Source of the DNA: Pelagibius sp037652055
GTDB lineage: Bacteria; Pseudomonadota; Alphaproteobacteria; Kiloniellales; Kiloniellaceae
Reading direction: 5' to 3'
Assembly: GCF_037652055.1 (NCBI RefSeq)
Contig: NZ_JBBKAH010000013.1
Coordinates: 130,060-194,059, forward strand
Length of the DNA: 64,000 nucleotides
The notes under the pieces are model-generated. The model made no database searches. It had not been told where the DNA came from and worked only from the letters and a program-made list of their open reading frames with translations. Positions 18,137-27,054 of this stretch are shown here, in pieces; the first letter of the stretch is position 1; each line of letters starts with the position of its first letter. Both the position numbers and the translations under genes were made by a program.

Positions 18137-19355
18137 CGCGCTTCAGCAGCCAGCGCAACGCCACCGGCGTTACAAGGGTCGTCACCACCGCCATCAGCAC
18201 CAGGACTGAGAAGAGGCTGGAGACCACGCCGTTGCCCGGGCCGGGCGTGAAGACGCCGGCCTCCGCCACCACACCCAGGATGATCAGCTCGACGGCGCCG
18301 CGCGCCGACATACCGACGCCCACAGCGCAGGCATGGCGCCGGTCGAAGCCCAGCAGCCGGGCCGGAATGCCGGCACCGATCAGCTTGCCGAAGAATGCGG
18401 CCAGGATGACAAGCACCAGCAGCAGCGGCTCGGCGGCGGCCGCGGCGAGATCGACCTGCAGGCCGATGGAGACAAAGAACAGCGGCCCCAGCACACCGCT
18501 GCAGATGGCGGCCAGGATGAGCTTCATGTCGTTGTAGGCCTGGTGCCCGATGCGATGCGGCTCGAAGAACAGGCCGGCCATGAAGGCCCCCATCACCCAG
18601 TGCAGCCCGAGGGCCTCGGCCAGGAGGGCGTAGCCGAGGCCCACCGCCACCAGGACACTGAGTTCCAGCGCCACCACCTTTTCCTCCTGCAGCCGCCCGC
18701 TGATATGCGGATAGACGTGGACGCCCAGCAGGCTGGTCGCCGCGAAGAAAGCGACGGCCTTGGCCGCCAGCCATCCCAGCGCCGCAAGGTCCGCCCCGCC
18801 GCCGGTGACTGCGACGGTCGTCACCATGGCCAGCAGGAGAAGGCCGAAGACGTCGTCGATCAGCGCGGCCGAAAGCACGGTGACGCCGAGCCGGCTGTGC
18901 AACAGGCCGAGTTCCTCGAAAACCCGGGCAGTGGCTGGGATTGCCGTCACCGAGATGGCAACGCCGACGACGAGCGCCTGCGCCGGTTTCAGGTCGGACG
19001 TCGGGAGCGCCCACCAGGCCAGCAGCACGCCCAGGGCCAGCGGCAGCAGCACGCCGCCCAGCGCCACCAGCAGGGCACCACCCGAGGCGGCGAAGACCTC
19101 CTTCGGCTCCAACTCGACGCCGGCCTGCAACACCAGGAAGAAGATCGCCAGTGTGGCGATCTCGTCCAGGTAGATCGAAGCGCGGGCGGCGGCGAAGTGC
19201 GCCTCGAGCGGCGCCAGCGGCAACATCGCCAAGGCGATCAGTACGCCGGCCAGCAATTCGCCGACCGGCGCCGCCTGGCCGATCCGCTCGGCCGCGACGC
19301 CGCAGATGCGGGCCAGCAGCAGCAGGCAGAGCAGTGCGGCGATGGTCAACAGCAT
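18129..19355 (-). CDS. CPA2-family cation/proton antiporter
   Basis: A 408-residue integral membrane protein with about 12 hydrophobic helices. Monovalent cation:proton antiporter-2 features include AERIGQAAPVGELLAGVLI near the N-terminus, LFFLVLQAGVELEP-like helix 3, SVTAIPATARVFEELG and the ALIDDVFGLLLLA helix with paired acidic residues. There is no C-terminal TrkA-N domain, unlike KefB/KefC. Probably exchanges sodium or potassium for protons at the inner membrane. It is followed with an 8-nt overlap by the HDAC-like gene, an unexplained pairing. Confidence 0.88.
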   Translation of the reverse strand: MLLTIAALLCLLLLARICGVAAERIGQAAPVGELLAGVLIALAMLPLAPLEAHFAAARASIYLDEIATLAIFFLVLQAGVELEPKEVFAASGGALLVALGGVLLPLALGVLLAWWALPTSDLKPAQALVVGVAISVTAIPATARVFEELGLLHSRLGVTVLSAALIDDVFGLLLLAMVTTVAVTGGGADLAALGWLAAKAVAFFAATSLLGVHVYPHISGRLQEEKVVALELSVLVAVGLGYALLAEALGLHWVMGAFMAGLFFEPHRIGHQAYNDMKLILAAICSGVLGPLFFVSIGLQVDLAAAAAEPLLLVLVILAAFFGKLIGAGIPARLLGFDRRHACAVGVGMSARGAVELIILGVVAEAGVFTPGPGNGVVSSLFSVLVLMAVVTTLVTPVALRWLLKRDD

Positions 19356-19392
19356 GCAGGCGCGCCCCCTTCCTTGAAGAGCAGCCGACGCT

Positions 19393-20349
19393 TCAGGGCA
19401 GCCGCGCCAGGCGTTCGCGGATCAGCGCGTAGAAGCCGCGCGCATCGATCGCATTGATGACCCGGCAGTTGGCGGGATGCGGCGTGACGTCCCACCAGTC
19501 GACCACGGTCATGCCCATGGTCAGCTCCGAGCCGGTCTCGATCCGCACGTTGCAGTCCTTGCCGGCGAAAAGCTCGGGCCGCAGCAGGTAGGCCAGCACG
19601 CAGGGGTCGTGCAGCGGGCCGCCCTCGGCGCCGTACTTCTCCATGTCGAAACGCTCATAGAAGTCGAGCATCGCCGCCGCCGCGTCGCCGCTGCGCGTGC
19701 CGAGCTGGCGCAGCGACTCGATCCAGGCCTTGGTCATCAGCGCTTTATGCGTCACATCAAGGGGGTGCATGGTCAATTTGATACCCGAGGTGAAGACCAC
19801 GTGGGCCGCGTGCGGGTCGACGTAGATGTTGAATTCCGCCGCCGGGGTGGTATTGCCGCCCTCGAAGAAGCCGCCGCCCATCAGAACGATCTCGCCGATG
19901 CGCGCGGCGATGTCTGGTGCCTTGATGAGGGCGGTGGCGACGTTGGTCAGCGGCCCCAGGGTGCAGAGGGTGATGCTGCCGGCCGGTGCCGCGCGCAGGG
20001 TATCGACGATCCAGTCGACCGCGTGGCGCTCCTGCAGCAGCATGGCGGGCTCCGGAAGGTCGGGGCCGTCCAGGCCGGTCTTGCCGTGCACCTCCTCGGC
20101 CGTCACCTGGTGGCGCACCAGGGGCCGCGCGCAGCCGGCAAAGACCTTCACATCGGGCCGCCCGGCCAGCTCGCAGACCTTGCGGGCGTTCTTTTCGGTC
20201 AGGCTGAGCGGCACGTTGCCCGCCACCGCGGTAATGCCCAGCACCTCGAGCTCCGGCGAGGCCAGGGCCAGCAGGATGGCGATGGCGTCGTCCTGACCCG
20301 GATCGGTATCGATGATAATAGGCCTGGCGGTGCCGGCTTGGGCGGCCAT
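19393..20349 (-). CDS. Inosine-uridine-preferring nucleoside hydrolase
   Basis: A 318-residue N-ribohydrolase that splits nucleosides into base and ribose. The calcium-binding motif DTDPGQDDAIAI is near residue 14, followed by GITAVAGNVPL, the LGPLTNVATAL helix, EIVLMGGG and EFNIYVDPHAA, all hallmark IunH/RihB segments. The ATG at 20349 follows GGGAGA by six bases. Stand-alone gene, transcribed away from the mrp operon; its stop lies 37 bases before the antiporter start on the same strand. Confidence 0.92.
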   Translation of the reverse strand: MAAQAGTARPIIIDTDPGQDDAIAILLALASPELEVLGITAVAGNVPLSLTEKNARKVCELAGRPDVKVFAGCARPLVRHQVTAEEVHGKTGLDGPDLPEPAMLLQERHAVDWIVDTLRAAPAGSITLCTLGPLTNVATALIKAPDIAARIGEIVLMGGGFFEGGNTTPAAEFNIYVDPHAAHVVFTSGIKLTMHPLDVTHKALMTKAWIESLRQLGTRSGDAAAAMLDFYERFDMEKYGAEGGPLHDPCVLAYLLRPELFAGKDCNVRIETGSELTMGMTVVDWWDVTPHPANCRVINAIDARGFYALIRERLARLP

Positions 20350-20801
20350 ATGCAATCTCCCTAAAGTTTCCGCTCCGGCGGCGGCCATGCCAACTGGCGG
20401 CGGCCATGCGATGTCGTGCTGCCGCACCGCGCGCAACTACGCCGCCGACTCCGTGCAAGGCAAGCGGCCAACGCCGCAGACGGCGCCAACGACCGCTCCA
20501 GGGTACGCGAAACAGACCGCATTGCCGTGGATTTCGTCCCAGTTGGTCGCATCGCCAGACCAAGCCGGCCCTAGCTTCAGCCCGGAGCGCGAATTCCGTA
20601 TGTTTCCTGCCGGTTTAACTTGACCGGCGCGGCTCCGTCAGTAGGCTCGTGACGCCCAAATCGGGGCCAATAAGACAAAATCACGACATGAGCTCCACAG
20701 GGGCGATACAGGGACGGTTCAGGGGCGATGCAGGGCGCTTTCCTTTCATTTTGTCGGTCAGCGTACAGTCTGTGCTCGGCCTGTACCGGGCGCGCCCGTC
20801 A
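20350..20801. other. Divergent intergenic region between nucleoside hydrolase and mrp operon
   Basis: About 450 bases without a supported gene. It carries a 14-bp direct repeat GGCGGCGGCCATGC at 20377-20390 and 20396-20409 (period 19) just upstream of the hydrolase gene, and a 12-bp palindrome CGGGCGCGCCCG at 20787-20798 immediately before the mrpA start. The mrpA frame is open back to a GTG at 20649, but homologous sequence starts only at 20802. Confidence 0.6.
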
Positions 20802-23741
20802 ATGACGCTGGCCTGGATCGTCCTGCTGCCGTTCCTCGGGGCGGCGCTGCCCGGGCTGCTCATTCGCGCCGGGCGCGATGCCTGCGCGCTGGCCACCGGC
20901 GCGGTCACCCTGCTGGCCTTCATCCTGCTGCTGACCCTGGCACCGGCGGTCTTCGCCGGCGAGGTGGTGCAGGCGCGCTGGGACTGGCTGCCGGCCCTCG
21001 GCCTCAACGTCACCTTCTTCGTCGACGGCCTCGGCCTGTTCTTCGCCGGCCTGATCCTCGCGATCGGCCTGCTGATCATCATCTACGCGCGCTTCTACCT
21101 CTCCAAGGACGACCCGATGGGTCAGTTCTACGCCTACCTGCTGCTGTTCCAGGGCGCCATGGTGGGCATTGTGCTGTCCGACAATGTCCTGCTGCTGCTG
21201 ATCTTCTGGGAGCTGACCAGCCTCAGTTCCTTCCTGCTGATCGGCTATTGGAAGCACCTGCCCGAGGGGCGCCAGGGCGCGCGCATGGCACTGGCCGTCA
21301 CCGGCATGGGCGGTCTCTCGATGATCGCCGGCATGCTGATCCTGGGCGACATCGCCGGTTCCTATGACCTGACGGTGATCCTGCAGCACGGCGCCGAGAT
21401 CCAGGCCTCGCCGTGGTACATCCCCGCGCTGCTGCTGATCCTCGGCGGCTGCTTCACCAAGTCGGCGCAGTTCCCCTTTCATTTCTGGCTGCCGCACGCC
21501 ATGGCCGCGCCGACGCCGGTCAGCGCCTACCTGCACTCCGCCACCATGGTGAAGGCGGGCATCTTCCTGATGGCGCGCATGTGGCCGGTCCTCGCCGGCA
21601 CCGACGCCTGGTTCTACATCGTCGCCACAACGGGCCTCGCCACCATGGTGATCGCCGCCTGGATCGCCCTCTTCAAGGACGATCTCAAAGGGCTGCTGGC
21701 GTTCTCCACCGTCAGCCACCTCGGCCTCATCACCATGCTGTTCGGCTTCGGCACGCCGATGGCCGCCGTGGCCGGCGTGTTCCACATTCTGAACCACGCG
21801 ACCTTCAAGTGCGCGCTGTTCATGACCGCCGGCATCGTCGACCACGAGGCCGGCACGCGCGACGCGCGGCGCCTGGGCGGGCTCGCCGGGCTGATGCCGA
21901 TCACCGCGACCATCGCCACCGTCGCCGGCCTCTCGATGGCCGGCCTGCCGCCGCTCAACGGCTTCCTCTCCAAGGAGATGATGCTGGAGGAAGCCACCCA
22001 CAGCGTCTGGGCGGGCAATCCCTGGCTGCTGCCGGCGCTGGCGACGCTGGGCGCCCTGTTCTCCGTCGCCTACTCCTTCCGCTACGTGTTCCACGTGTTC
22101 TTCGGCCGCCGGCGCGACGACTACCCGCACCACCCCCACGACCCGCCGAGCGGCATGTACCTGCCGCCCGCCCTGCTGGTCGTACTGGTCGTCCTCATCG
22201 GCCTGCTGCCCGCCGTCGTCGCCCAGCCGCTGGTCGAGGTCGTCGCTGGTGCGGTGACCGGCGGCAGGCTGCCCGAATTCCACCTGTCGCTCTGGCACGG
22301 CCTCACCCCGGCGCTGGGCATGAGCCTGATCGCGACCGCCGGCGGCGCCTTCCTGCTGTGGCGCCACGACGCCTTCAACCGCATCCGGCTGGCGACGCCG
22401 CGGCCGGAGGCCAAGGCGATCTTCGAGGCCACGGTGAACGGCCTGGCCGGCATCTGCAACGTGATGATCGACGGCCTGCACAACGGCTCGCTGCGCCGCT
22501 ATCTCGCCTTCTTCGTCGCTGCCGCGCTGGCCGTCGGCGGCGCCGCCTTCATGAGCGGCGAGCACGCCATGGGCCTGCGGCCGCCGACGCCGGCGCCGCT
22601 GGTGCCGATCCTCGGCTGGGTGCTTTTGGTGGGCGCCTGCATCGCGCTCGTCGCCTTCCACCACAACCGCCTGCTGTCCCTGATCATCGTCGGCGTGGTC
22701 GGTCTCGTCGTCTCCATCGCCTTCATCTACCTCTCGGCACCCGACCTGGCGCTGACGCAGATCTCGGTCGAGGTGGTGACCATCATCCTGCTGCTGCTCG
22801 CCCTGAACTTCCTGCCCAAGGAGACGCCGCGCGAAAGTCGGCCGTCGCGCCATCTGCGCGACGGCGTGCTGGCGGGCCTCAGCGGCATCGGCATCGGCGG
22901 CCTGATCTACCTGGTGATGTCGCGCGACTTCACCAGCATCTCCGAATTCCATCTGGCGCAGTCGCAGCCCGGCGGCGGCGGCACCAACGTCGTGAACGTC
23001 ATCCTGGTCGACTTCCGCGGCTTCGACACCTTCGGCGAGATCATCGTCCTCGGTATCGCCGCCCTGGCGATCTACGCCCTGCTGGACGGCGCCCTGCACG
23101 GCCCCGCGGCCAAGAGCCTGTCGTCGTGGATCCCCGACCAGGAGCGCGCCAAGGACCGCCACCCGCTGATGATGGTGGTGGCGACGCGCGTCATGCTGCC
23201 GCTGTCGCTGGTGGTCGGCGTCTTCATCTTCCTGCGCGGCCACAACGAGCCCGGCGGCGGCTTCATCGCCGGCCTGGTGGTGGCCATCGCCTTTCTCATG
23301 CAGTACATGGCCAGCGGCTTCGGCTGGGCCGAGCGGCGCATGAAGATCGACTACCACGCCTTCATCGCCTGGGGCGTGCTCATCGCCGGGCTGACCGGCG
23401 CCGGCGCCTGGCTCGCCGGGCGGCCGTTCCTCACCAGCGACTACACCCACGTCCACCTGCCGCTGCACATCGACTTCGAACTGGCGACCGCCATGGCCTT
23501 CGACACCGGGGTGTTCCTCACCGTCATCGGCTCGGTCATGCTGGCGCTGGCCAACCTGTCGCGCCTGGCGCGGCGCACCGAGGCGCCGATCAGCAAGCAG
23601 CCGATGGACTTCCGCCCGACGCCGGAAGGGCCCACCGTCACCGGCACGCCGAACAGCGATGCCGTCGGCGGCGGCATGGCGGGGGCCCGTCTGGCCGGCG
23701 AGGAAGCGGCACCGGACGACGGCTCGGGAGGGCGCAGCTAG
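20802..23741 (+). CDS. mrpA: Mrp Na+/H+ antiporter, fused subunits A and B
   Basis: A 979-residue membrane protein. The first ~750 residues are MrpA, homologous to complex I NuoL: MTLAWIVLLPFLGAALPGLL at the start, FWELTSLSSFLLIGYW, QFPFHFWLPHAMAAPTPVSAYLHSATMVKAG and DDLKGLLAFSTVSHLG. The C-terminal ~200 residues are an MnhB/MrpB domain (FIFLRGHNEPGGGFIAGLVVAIAF). Such AB fusions are known from rhizobial Pha systems. With MrpC-G it exports Na+ (or K+) in exchange for protons. The start at 20802 fits homologues but lacks a clear ribosome site; upstream in-frame starts at 20649 and 20688 are possible. Confidence 0.93.
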   Translation: MTLAWIVLLPFLGAALPGLLIRAGRDACALATGAVTLLAFILLLTLAPAVFAGEVVQARWDWLPALGLNVTFFVDGLGLFFAGLILAIGLLIIIYARFYLSKDDPMGQFYAYLLLFQGAMVGIVLSDNVLLLLIFWELTSLSSFLLIGYWKHLPEGRQGARMALAVTGMGGLSMIAGMLILGDIAGSYDLTVILQHGAEIQASPWYIPALLLILGGCFTKSAQFPFHFWLPHAMAAPTPVSAYLHSATMVKAGIFLMARMWPVLAGTDAWFYIVATTGLATMVIAAWIALFKDDLKGLLAFSTVSHLGLITMLFGFGTPMAAVAGVFHILNHATFKCALFMTAGIVDHEAGTRDARRLGGLAGLMPITATIATVAGLSMAGLPPLNGFLSKEMMLEEATHSVWAGNPWLLPALATLGALFSVAYSFRYVFHVFFGRRRDDYPHHPHDPPSGMYLPPALLVVLVVLIGLLPAVVAQPLVEVVAGAVTGGRLPEFHLSLWHGLTPALGMSLIATAGGAFLLWRHDAFNRIRLATPRPEAKAIFEATVNGLAGICNVMIDGLHNGSLRRYLAFFVAAALAVGGAAFMSGEHAMGLRPPTPAPLVPILGWVLLVGACIALVAFHHNRLLSLIIVGVVGLVVSIAFIYLSAPDLALTQISVEVVTIILLLLALNFLPKETPRESRPSRHLRDGVLAGLSGIGIGGLIYLVMSRDFTSISEFHLAQSQPGGGGTNVVNVILVDFRGFDTFGEIIVLGIAALAIYALLDGALHGPAAKSLSSWIPDQERAKDRHPLMMVVATRVMLPLSLVVGVFIFLRGHNEPGGGFIAGLVVAIAFLMQYMASGFGWAERRMKIDYHAFIAWGVLIAGLTGAGAWLAGRPFLTSDYTHVHLPLHIDFELATAMAFDTGVFLTVIGSVMLALANLSRLARRTEAPISKQPMDFRPTPEGPTVTGTPNSDAVGGGMAGARLAGEEAAPDDGSGGRS

Positions 23742-24107
23742 ATGGAGATCCTCGTCGCAAGCGGTGTCGGCGCCATGACGGCGGCAGGAGTCTACCTGCT
23801 GCTGCGCGGTCGCACCTTCCCCGTCATCATCGGCCTGGCGATGCTGTCCTACGCCATCAACCTCTTCCTCTTCGCCACCGGCCGCCTGGTGATCGACCGG
23901 CCGCCGGTGATCTCCGACAGCGCCCTCGGCTACACCGACCCGCTGCCGCAGGCGCTGGTGCTGACCGCGATCGTCATTTCCTTCGGCATGACCGCGGTGA
24001 TCGTGGTGCTGGCGCTGCGCGCCTACCTGGAGGCCGGCACGGACGAGGTCGACACCGACGAGACGGCTGTCCAGGATAACGGGTCCGGCGGCGGAGGCGC
24101 GGCATGA
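23742..24107 (+). CDS. mrpC: Mrp Na+/H+ antiporter subunit C
   Basis: A 121-residue NuoK-like subunit with three hydrophobic helices. GVYLLLRGRTFPVIIGLAML and SYAINLFLFATGR are typical of MrpC, as is DPLPQALVLTAIVISFGMTA. The ATG begins directly after the mrpA stop and the gene overlaps mrpD by four bases (ATGA). Confidence 0.95.
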   Translation: MEILVASGVGAMTAAGVYLLLRGRTFPVIIGLAMLSYAINLFLFATGRLVIDRPPVISDSALGYTDPLPQALVLTAIVISFGMTAVIVVLALRAYLEAGTDEVDTDETAVQDNGSGGGGAA

Positions 24108-25636
24108 ACCACTGGATCGCCGTGCCCATCGTGCTGCCGGCCATGATGGCCCCGTTCATCGTGCTGGCGATGCGCCACGACCTGCTGCTGCAGCGCGTGT
24201 TCTCCCTCGCCGCCAGCGTCGCCCTGCTGGCCGTCGCCATCGGCCTCACCCTGCACGCCGCCGCCGGCGGGCCGCAGCTTTACGAGCTCGGCAACTGGCC
24301 GGCGCCTTTCGGTATCGTCCTGGTGCTCGACCGCCTCTCGGCGCTGATGGTGCTGCTGACGGCGATCCTCGCCGTCGTCGTCGCGATCTACGCCATCACC
24401 AGCAACTGGGACAAGCGCGGCCGCCATTTCCATGCCCTCTTCCAGTTCCAGCTGATGGGCATCAACGGCGCCTTCCTGACCGGCGACGTCTTCAACCTCT
24501 TCGTCTTCTTCGAGGTTCTGCTGATCGCCTCCTACGGCCTGATGCTGCACGGCGGCGGCGCCCAGCGCATGAAGGCGGGCGTGCAGTACGTGGTGGTCAA
24601 CCTCGGCGGCTCGACCCTGTTCCTCATCGCCGTGGGCACCATCTACGGCATCACCGGAACGCTGAACATGGCCGACCTGGCGGTGAAGGTGCCGCTGGTG
24701 CCGGCCGGCGACCAGGCACTGCTGCGCGTCGGCGCCCTGCTGCTGCTGGTGGTCTTTGCGGTAAAAGCGGCGCTGGTGCCGATCCACTTCTGGCTGCCGG
24801 GCACCTACGCCAATGCCCCGGCGCCGGTCGCCGCGCTCTTTGCGGTGATGACCAAGGTCGGCGCCTACTCGATCATCCGCGTCTATACCCTCGTCTTCGG
24901 CGGCCAGGCCGGCGAGGATGCCTGGCTCGCCGCCGACTGGCTGCTGCCCGCCGCGCTGGCCACCCTGGTGCTCGGCAGCCTGGGGGTGCTGGGCGCCAAG
25001 GGGCTGAGCCGCCTGATCTGCTTCTCGGTGATCGCCTCCATGGGCACCCTGCTGACCGCCGTTTCGCTGTTCACTCCGGCGGCGACCACGGCGGCGCTGT
25101 TCTACCTGATCCACTCGACCTTCGCTGGCGCGGCCCTGTTCCTCATCAACGATCTGATCATGGAGCGCCGCGGCAGCGCCGGCGACCGCCTGATCACCGC
25201 GCCGCAGCCCGCCAACAGCGGCCTGCTCGCCGGCCTCTTCTTCCTCGCCGCCATCGGCATGGCCGGCATGCCGCCGCTGACCGGCTTCCTCGGCAAGCTG
25301 ATGGTGATGGACAGCGCCCGTTCTTCGGAATCCATGGCGACCATCTGGACGGTGATCCTGGTCACCTCCCTGGTGACCATCGTCGGCTTCGCGCGGGCCG
25401 GCAGCATGGTGTTCTGGAAGAGCGCGGCGATCCCCGGCCCGCAGGAGCACCACAACGTCAGCCGCCCCGCCTTCCCGATCGTCGCCGCCGGCGCCATGCT
25501 GGCCGGCATGGTGGCGCTGGCGGTCTTTGCCGGTCCGATCACCGGCTATCTGGAAGCCACGGCCGCCGGGCTGTACGATCCCAGCGCCTATCTTCAGGCG
25601 GTGCTCGGCCCTGCCGTGCTCGCCGCCGGACAATAG
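24104..25636 (+). CDS. mrpD: Mrp Na+/H+ antiporter subunit D
   Basis: A 510-residue NuoM/NuoN-like proton-pumping subunit with about 14 helices. It shows FNLFVFFEVLLIASYGLMLHG, the lysine-bearing helix with IHFWLPGTYANAPAPVAALFAV, and GFLGKLMVMDSA near the end. It is translationally coupled to mrpC by a 4-nt overlap; mrpE follows after 16 bases. Confidence 0.95.
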   Translation: MNHWIAVPIVLPAMMAPFIVLAMRHDLLLQRVFSLAASVALLAVAIGLTLHAAAGGPQLYELGNWPAPFGIVLVLDRLSALMVLLTAILAVVVAIYAITSNWDKRGRHFHALFQFQLMGINGAFLTGDVFNLFVFFEVLLIASYGLMLHGGGAQRMKAGVQYVVVNLGGSTLFLIAVGTIYGITGTLNMADLAVKVPLVPAGDQALLRVGALLLLVVFAVKAALVPIHFWLPGTYANAPAPVAALFAVMTKVGAYSIIRVYTLVFGGQAGEDAWLAADWLLPAALATLVLGSLGVLGAKGLSRLICFSVIASMGTLLTAVSLFTPAATTAALFYLIHSTFAGAALFLINDLIMERRGSAGDRLITAPQPANSGLLAGLFFLAAIGMAGMPPLTGFLGKLMVMDSARSSESMATIWTVILVTSLVTIVGFARAGSMVFWKSAAIPGPQEHHNVSRPAFPIVAAGAMLAGMVALAVFAGPITGYLEATAAGLYDPSAYLQAVLGPAVLAAGQ

Positions 25637-25652
25637 GAAGGAGCCAGCCGTC

Positions 25653-26144
25653 ATGTTCGCCCGTCTCCTGCCCCATCCTCTGCTGACCCTGACGGTGACC
25701 GCCGTCTGGGTGATGCTGGTGAACGACATCTCGCTGGGCGGCATCCTGTTCGGCATCGTCCTGGGCATCGCCATTCCGCAGATCACCTCGACCTTCTGGC
25801 CGCAGCGCCCGCGCGTGCGCGGTCCGCTGAAGATCGCCGAATACGCCCTGGTCGTCCTGTGGGACATCGTGGTGGCGAACGTGAAGGTCGCCTACGTCGT
25901 CGTCTTCAAGTCGAACCGCCAGCTGCGGCCCCACTTCATCACCATTCCGCTGGAGATCTATTCGCCGGAAGCGATCACCGTGCTGGCGGGCACCATCACG
26001 ATGACCCCCGGCACGGTCACCGCCGACCTCTCCGCCGACGGCCGCAGCCTGCTGGTGCACTGTCTGGACACCGGCGATCCCGAGGGCGAGGTCAGCGGCA
26101 TCAAGCAGCGCTACGAAGCCCGGCTGAAGGACATCTTCGAATGA
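25653..26144 (+). CDS. mrpE: Mrp Na+/H+ antiporter subunit E
   Basis: A 163-residue subunit: two N-terminal helices (PLLTLTVTAVWVMLVNDISL and a following GILFGIVLGIAIP), then VVLWDIVVANVKVAYVV and a cytoplasmic domain with ITMTPGTVTADLS, the MrpE signature. Start chosen at 25653 because of AAGGAGCCAGCC before it. Overlaps mrpF by four bases. Confidence 0.95.
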   Translation: MFARLLPHPLLTLTVTAVWVMLVNDISLGGILFGIVLGIAIPQITSTFWPQRPRVRGPLKIAEYALVVLWDIVVANVKVAYVVVFKSNRQLRPHFITIPLEIYSPEAITVLAGTITMTPGTVTADLSADGRSLLVHCLDTGDPEGEVSGIKQRYEARLKDIFE

Positions 26145-26410
26145 TCGGCTATGCTCTTCACTTCAGCTTCGCCTGCTTTGCCATTGCCTTGCTGCTGAAC
26201 CTCTACCGCCTGGCCAAGGGGCCCAGCATCGCCGACCGCGTACTGGCGCTGGACACCATGGTGATCAACGGCATCGCGCTGCTGATCCTCTACGGCATCA
26301 CCAGCGAGACGACGGTCTATTTCGAGGCGGCGCTGCTGTTCGCCATGGTCGGATTCATCTCCACCGTCGCCTACTGCAGGTTCATCCTGCGCGGCGACAT
26401 CATCGAATAG
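26141..26410 (+). CDS. mrpF: Mrp Na+/H+ antiporter subunit F
   Basis: An 89-residue three-helix subunit. LYRLAKGPSIADRVLALDTM is the family hallmark with the essential Asp in helix 2. The ATG overlaps the mrpE stop; mrpG follows after 12 bases. Confidence 0.94.
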   Translation: MIGYALHFSFACFAIALLLNLYRLAKGPSIADRVLALDTMVINGIALLILYGITSETTVYFEAALLFAMVGFISTVAYCRFILRGDIIE

Positions 26411-26422
26411 GGCGCCGCGGTC

Positions 26423-26836
26423 ATGGACATCCTCGTCGAATTGCTGATCTCGGCGCTGCTCGTGATCGGCGGCGTCTTCGGGCTGGTCGGTTCCTACGGC
26501 CTCGCCAAGCTGCCCGACCTGATGACGCGGCTGCACGGCCCGACAAAGGCCGGCACGCTGGGCGTCGGCGCGGTGCTAATCGCCTCGATGATCTTCATGC
26601 TGTGGGAAGAGCGCGACCCGTCGTTTCACGAGCTGATGATCACGCTGTTCCTCTTCCTGACCGCCCCGATTACCGCCAACTTCATCGCCAAGTCGTTCCT
26701 CCACCGGCACAGCGATGAAAAGGCCAAGCTGCCCCCGACGGGGACCGACTACGGCTGGGCGAGCTTCGATGAGCCGCCCTCGACCGCCGACGACGAGCCG
26801 GATTCACTCACCGGCCCGCGCCGCCGCAGCAACTGA
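26423..26836 (+). CDS. mrpG: Mrp Na+/H+ antiporter subunit G
   Basis: A 137-residue subunit with three helices. GLAKLPDLMTRLHGPTKAGT and FLTAPITANFIAKS are characteristic of MrpG/PhaG. The C-terminal ~40 residues (TADDEPDSLTGPRRRSN end) are an unstructured tail. It completes the ABCDEFG set, so a functional antiporter is expected. Confidence 0.94.
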   Translation: MDILVELLISALLVIGGVFGLVGSYGLAKLPDLMTRLHGPTKAGTLGVGAVLIASMIFMLWEERDPSFHELMITLFLFLTAPITANFIAKSFLHRHSDEKAKLPPTGTDYGWASFDEPPSTADDEPDSLTGPRRRSN

Positions 26837-26904
26837 GCCCGGCGTAAAGTTCTTCGAAATTCTGGTAACTTAACTGCTCCCGGCAGGCCCCGGCCGCGCG
26901 CCCT

Positions 26905-26925
26905 CTGGTCCGCAGAACGGACCAG
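26905..26925. repeat. Inverted repeat after the mrp operon
   Basis: CTGGTCCG, loop CAGAA, CGGACCAG: eight perfect base pairs about 70 bases after the mrpG stop. Without a T-run it is at best a weak terminator; it also lies upstream of the importer promoter. Confidence 0.45.
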
Positions 26926-26952
26926 TTGCCGGACTGTAGGACCTGCCAAGGG

Positions 26953-26980
26953 TTGCGTCAGACCGTCACCCCTCTATTAT
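26953..26980 (+). promoter_or_regulatory. Candidate sigma-70-type promoter for the ABC importer operon
   Basis: TTGCGT at 26953-26958 and TATTAT at 26975-26980 are separated by 16 bases, in an otherwise GC-rich intergenic region, 75 bases before the binding-protein start. Both hexamers match the consensus at four or five positions. Confidence 0.45.
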
Positions 26981-27054
26981 CGTCATCAACTGCGCTAGCA
27001 AAGCTGCAGAAACGAACTAAGCAGAACAGCTGCTTGGAATGAGGGAGGCAAAAA

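Noticed and set aside
20649..20801. 51-residue N-terminal extension of MrpA
   Set aside because: MrpA homology begins at 20802 and the extension has no membrane or signal pattern; retained only as an alternative start.
20799..23468. 889-codon open frame antisense to mrpAB
   Set aside because: A shadow frame common in GC-rich genes; composition is His/Gln/Arg/Gly-rich without domains, while the sense strand is a clear antiporter subunit.
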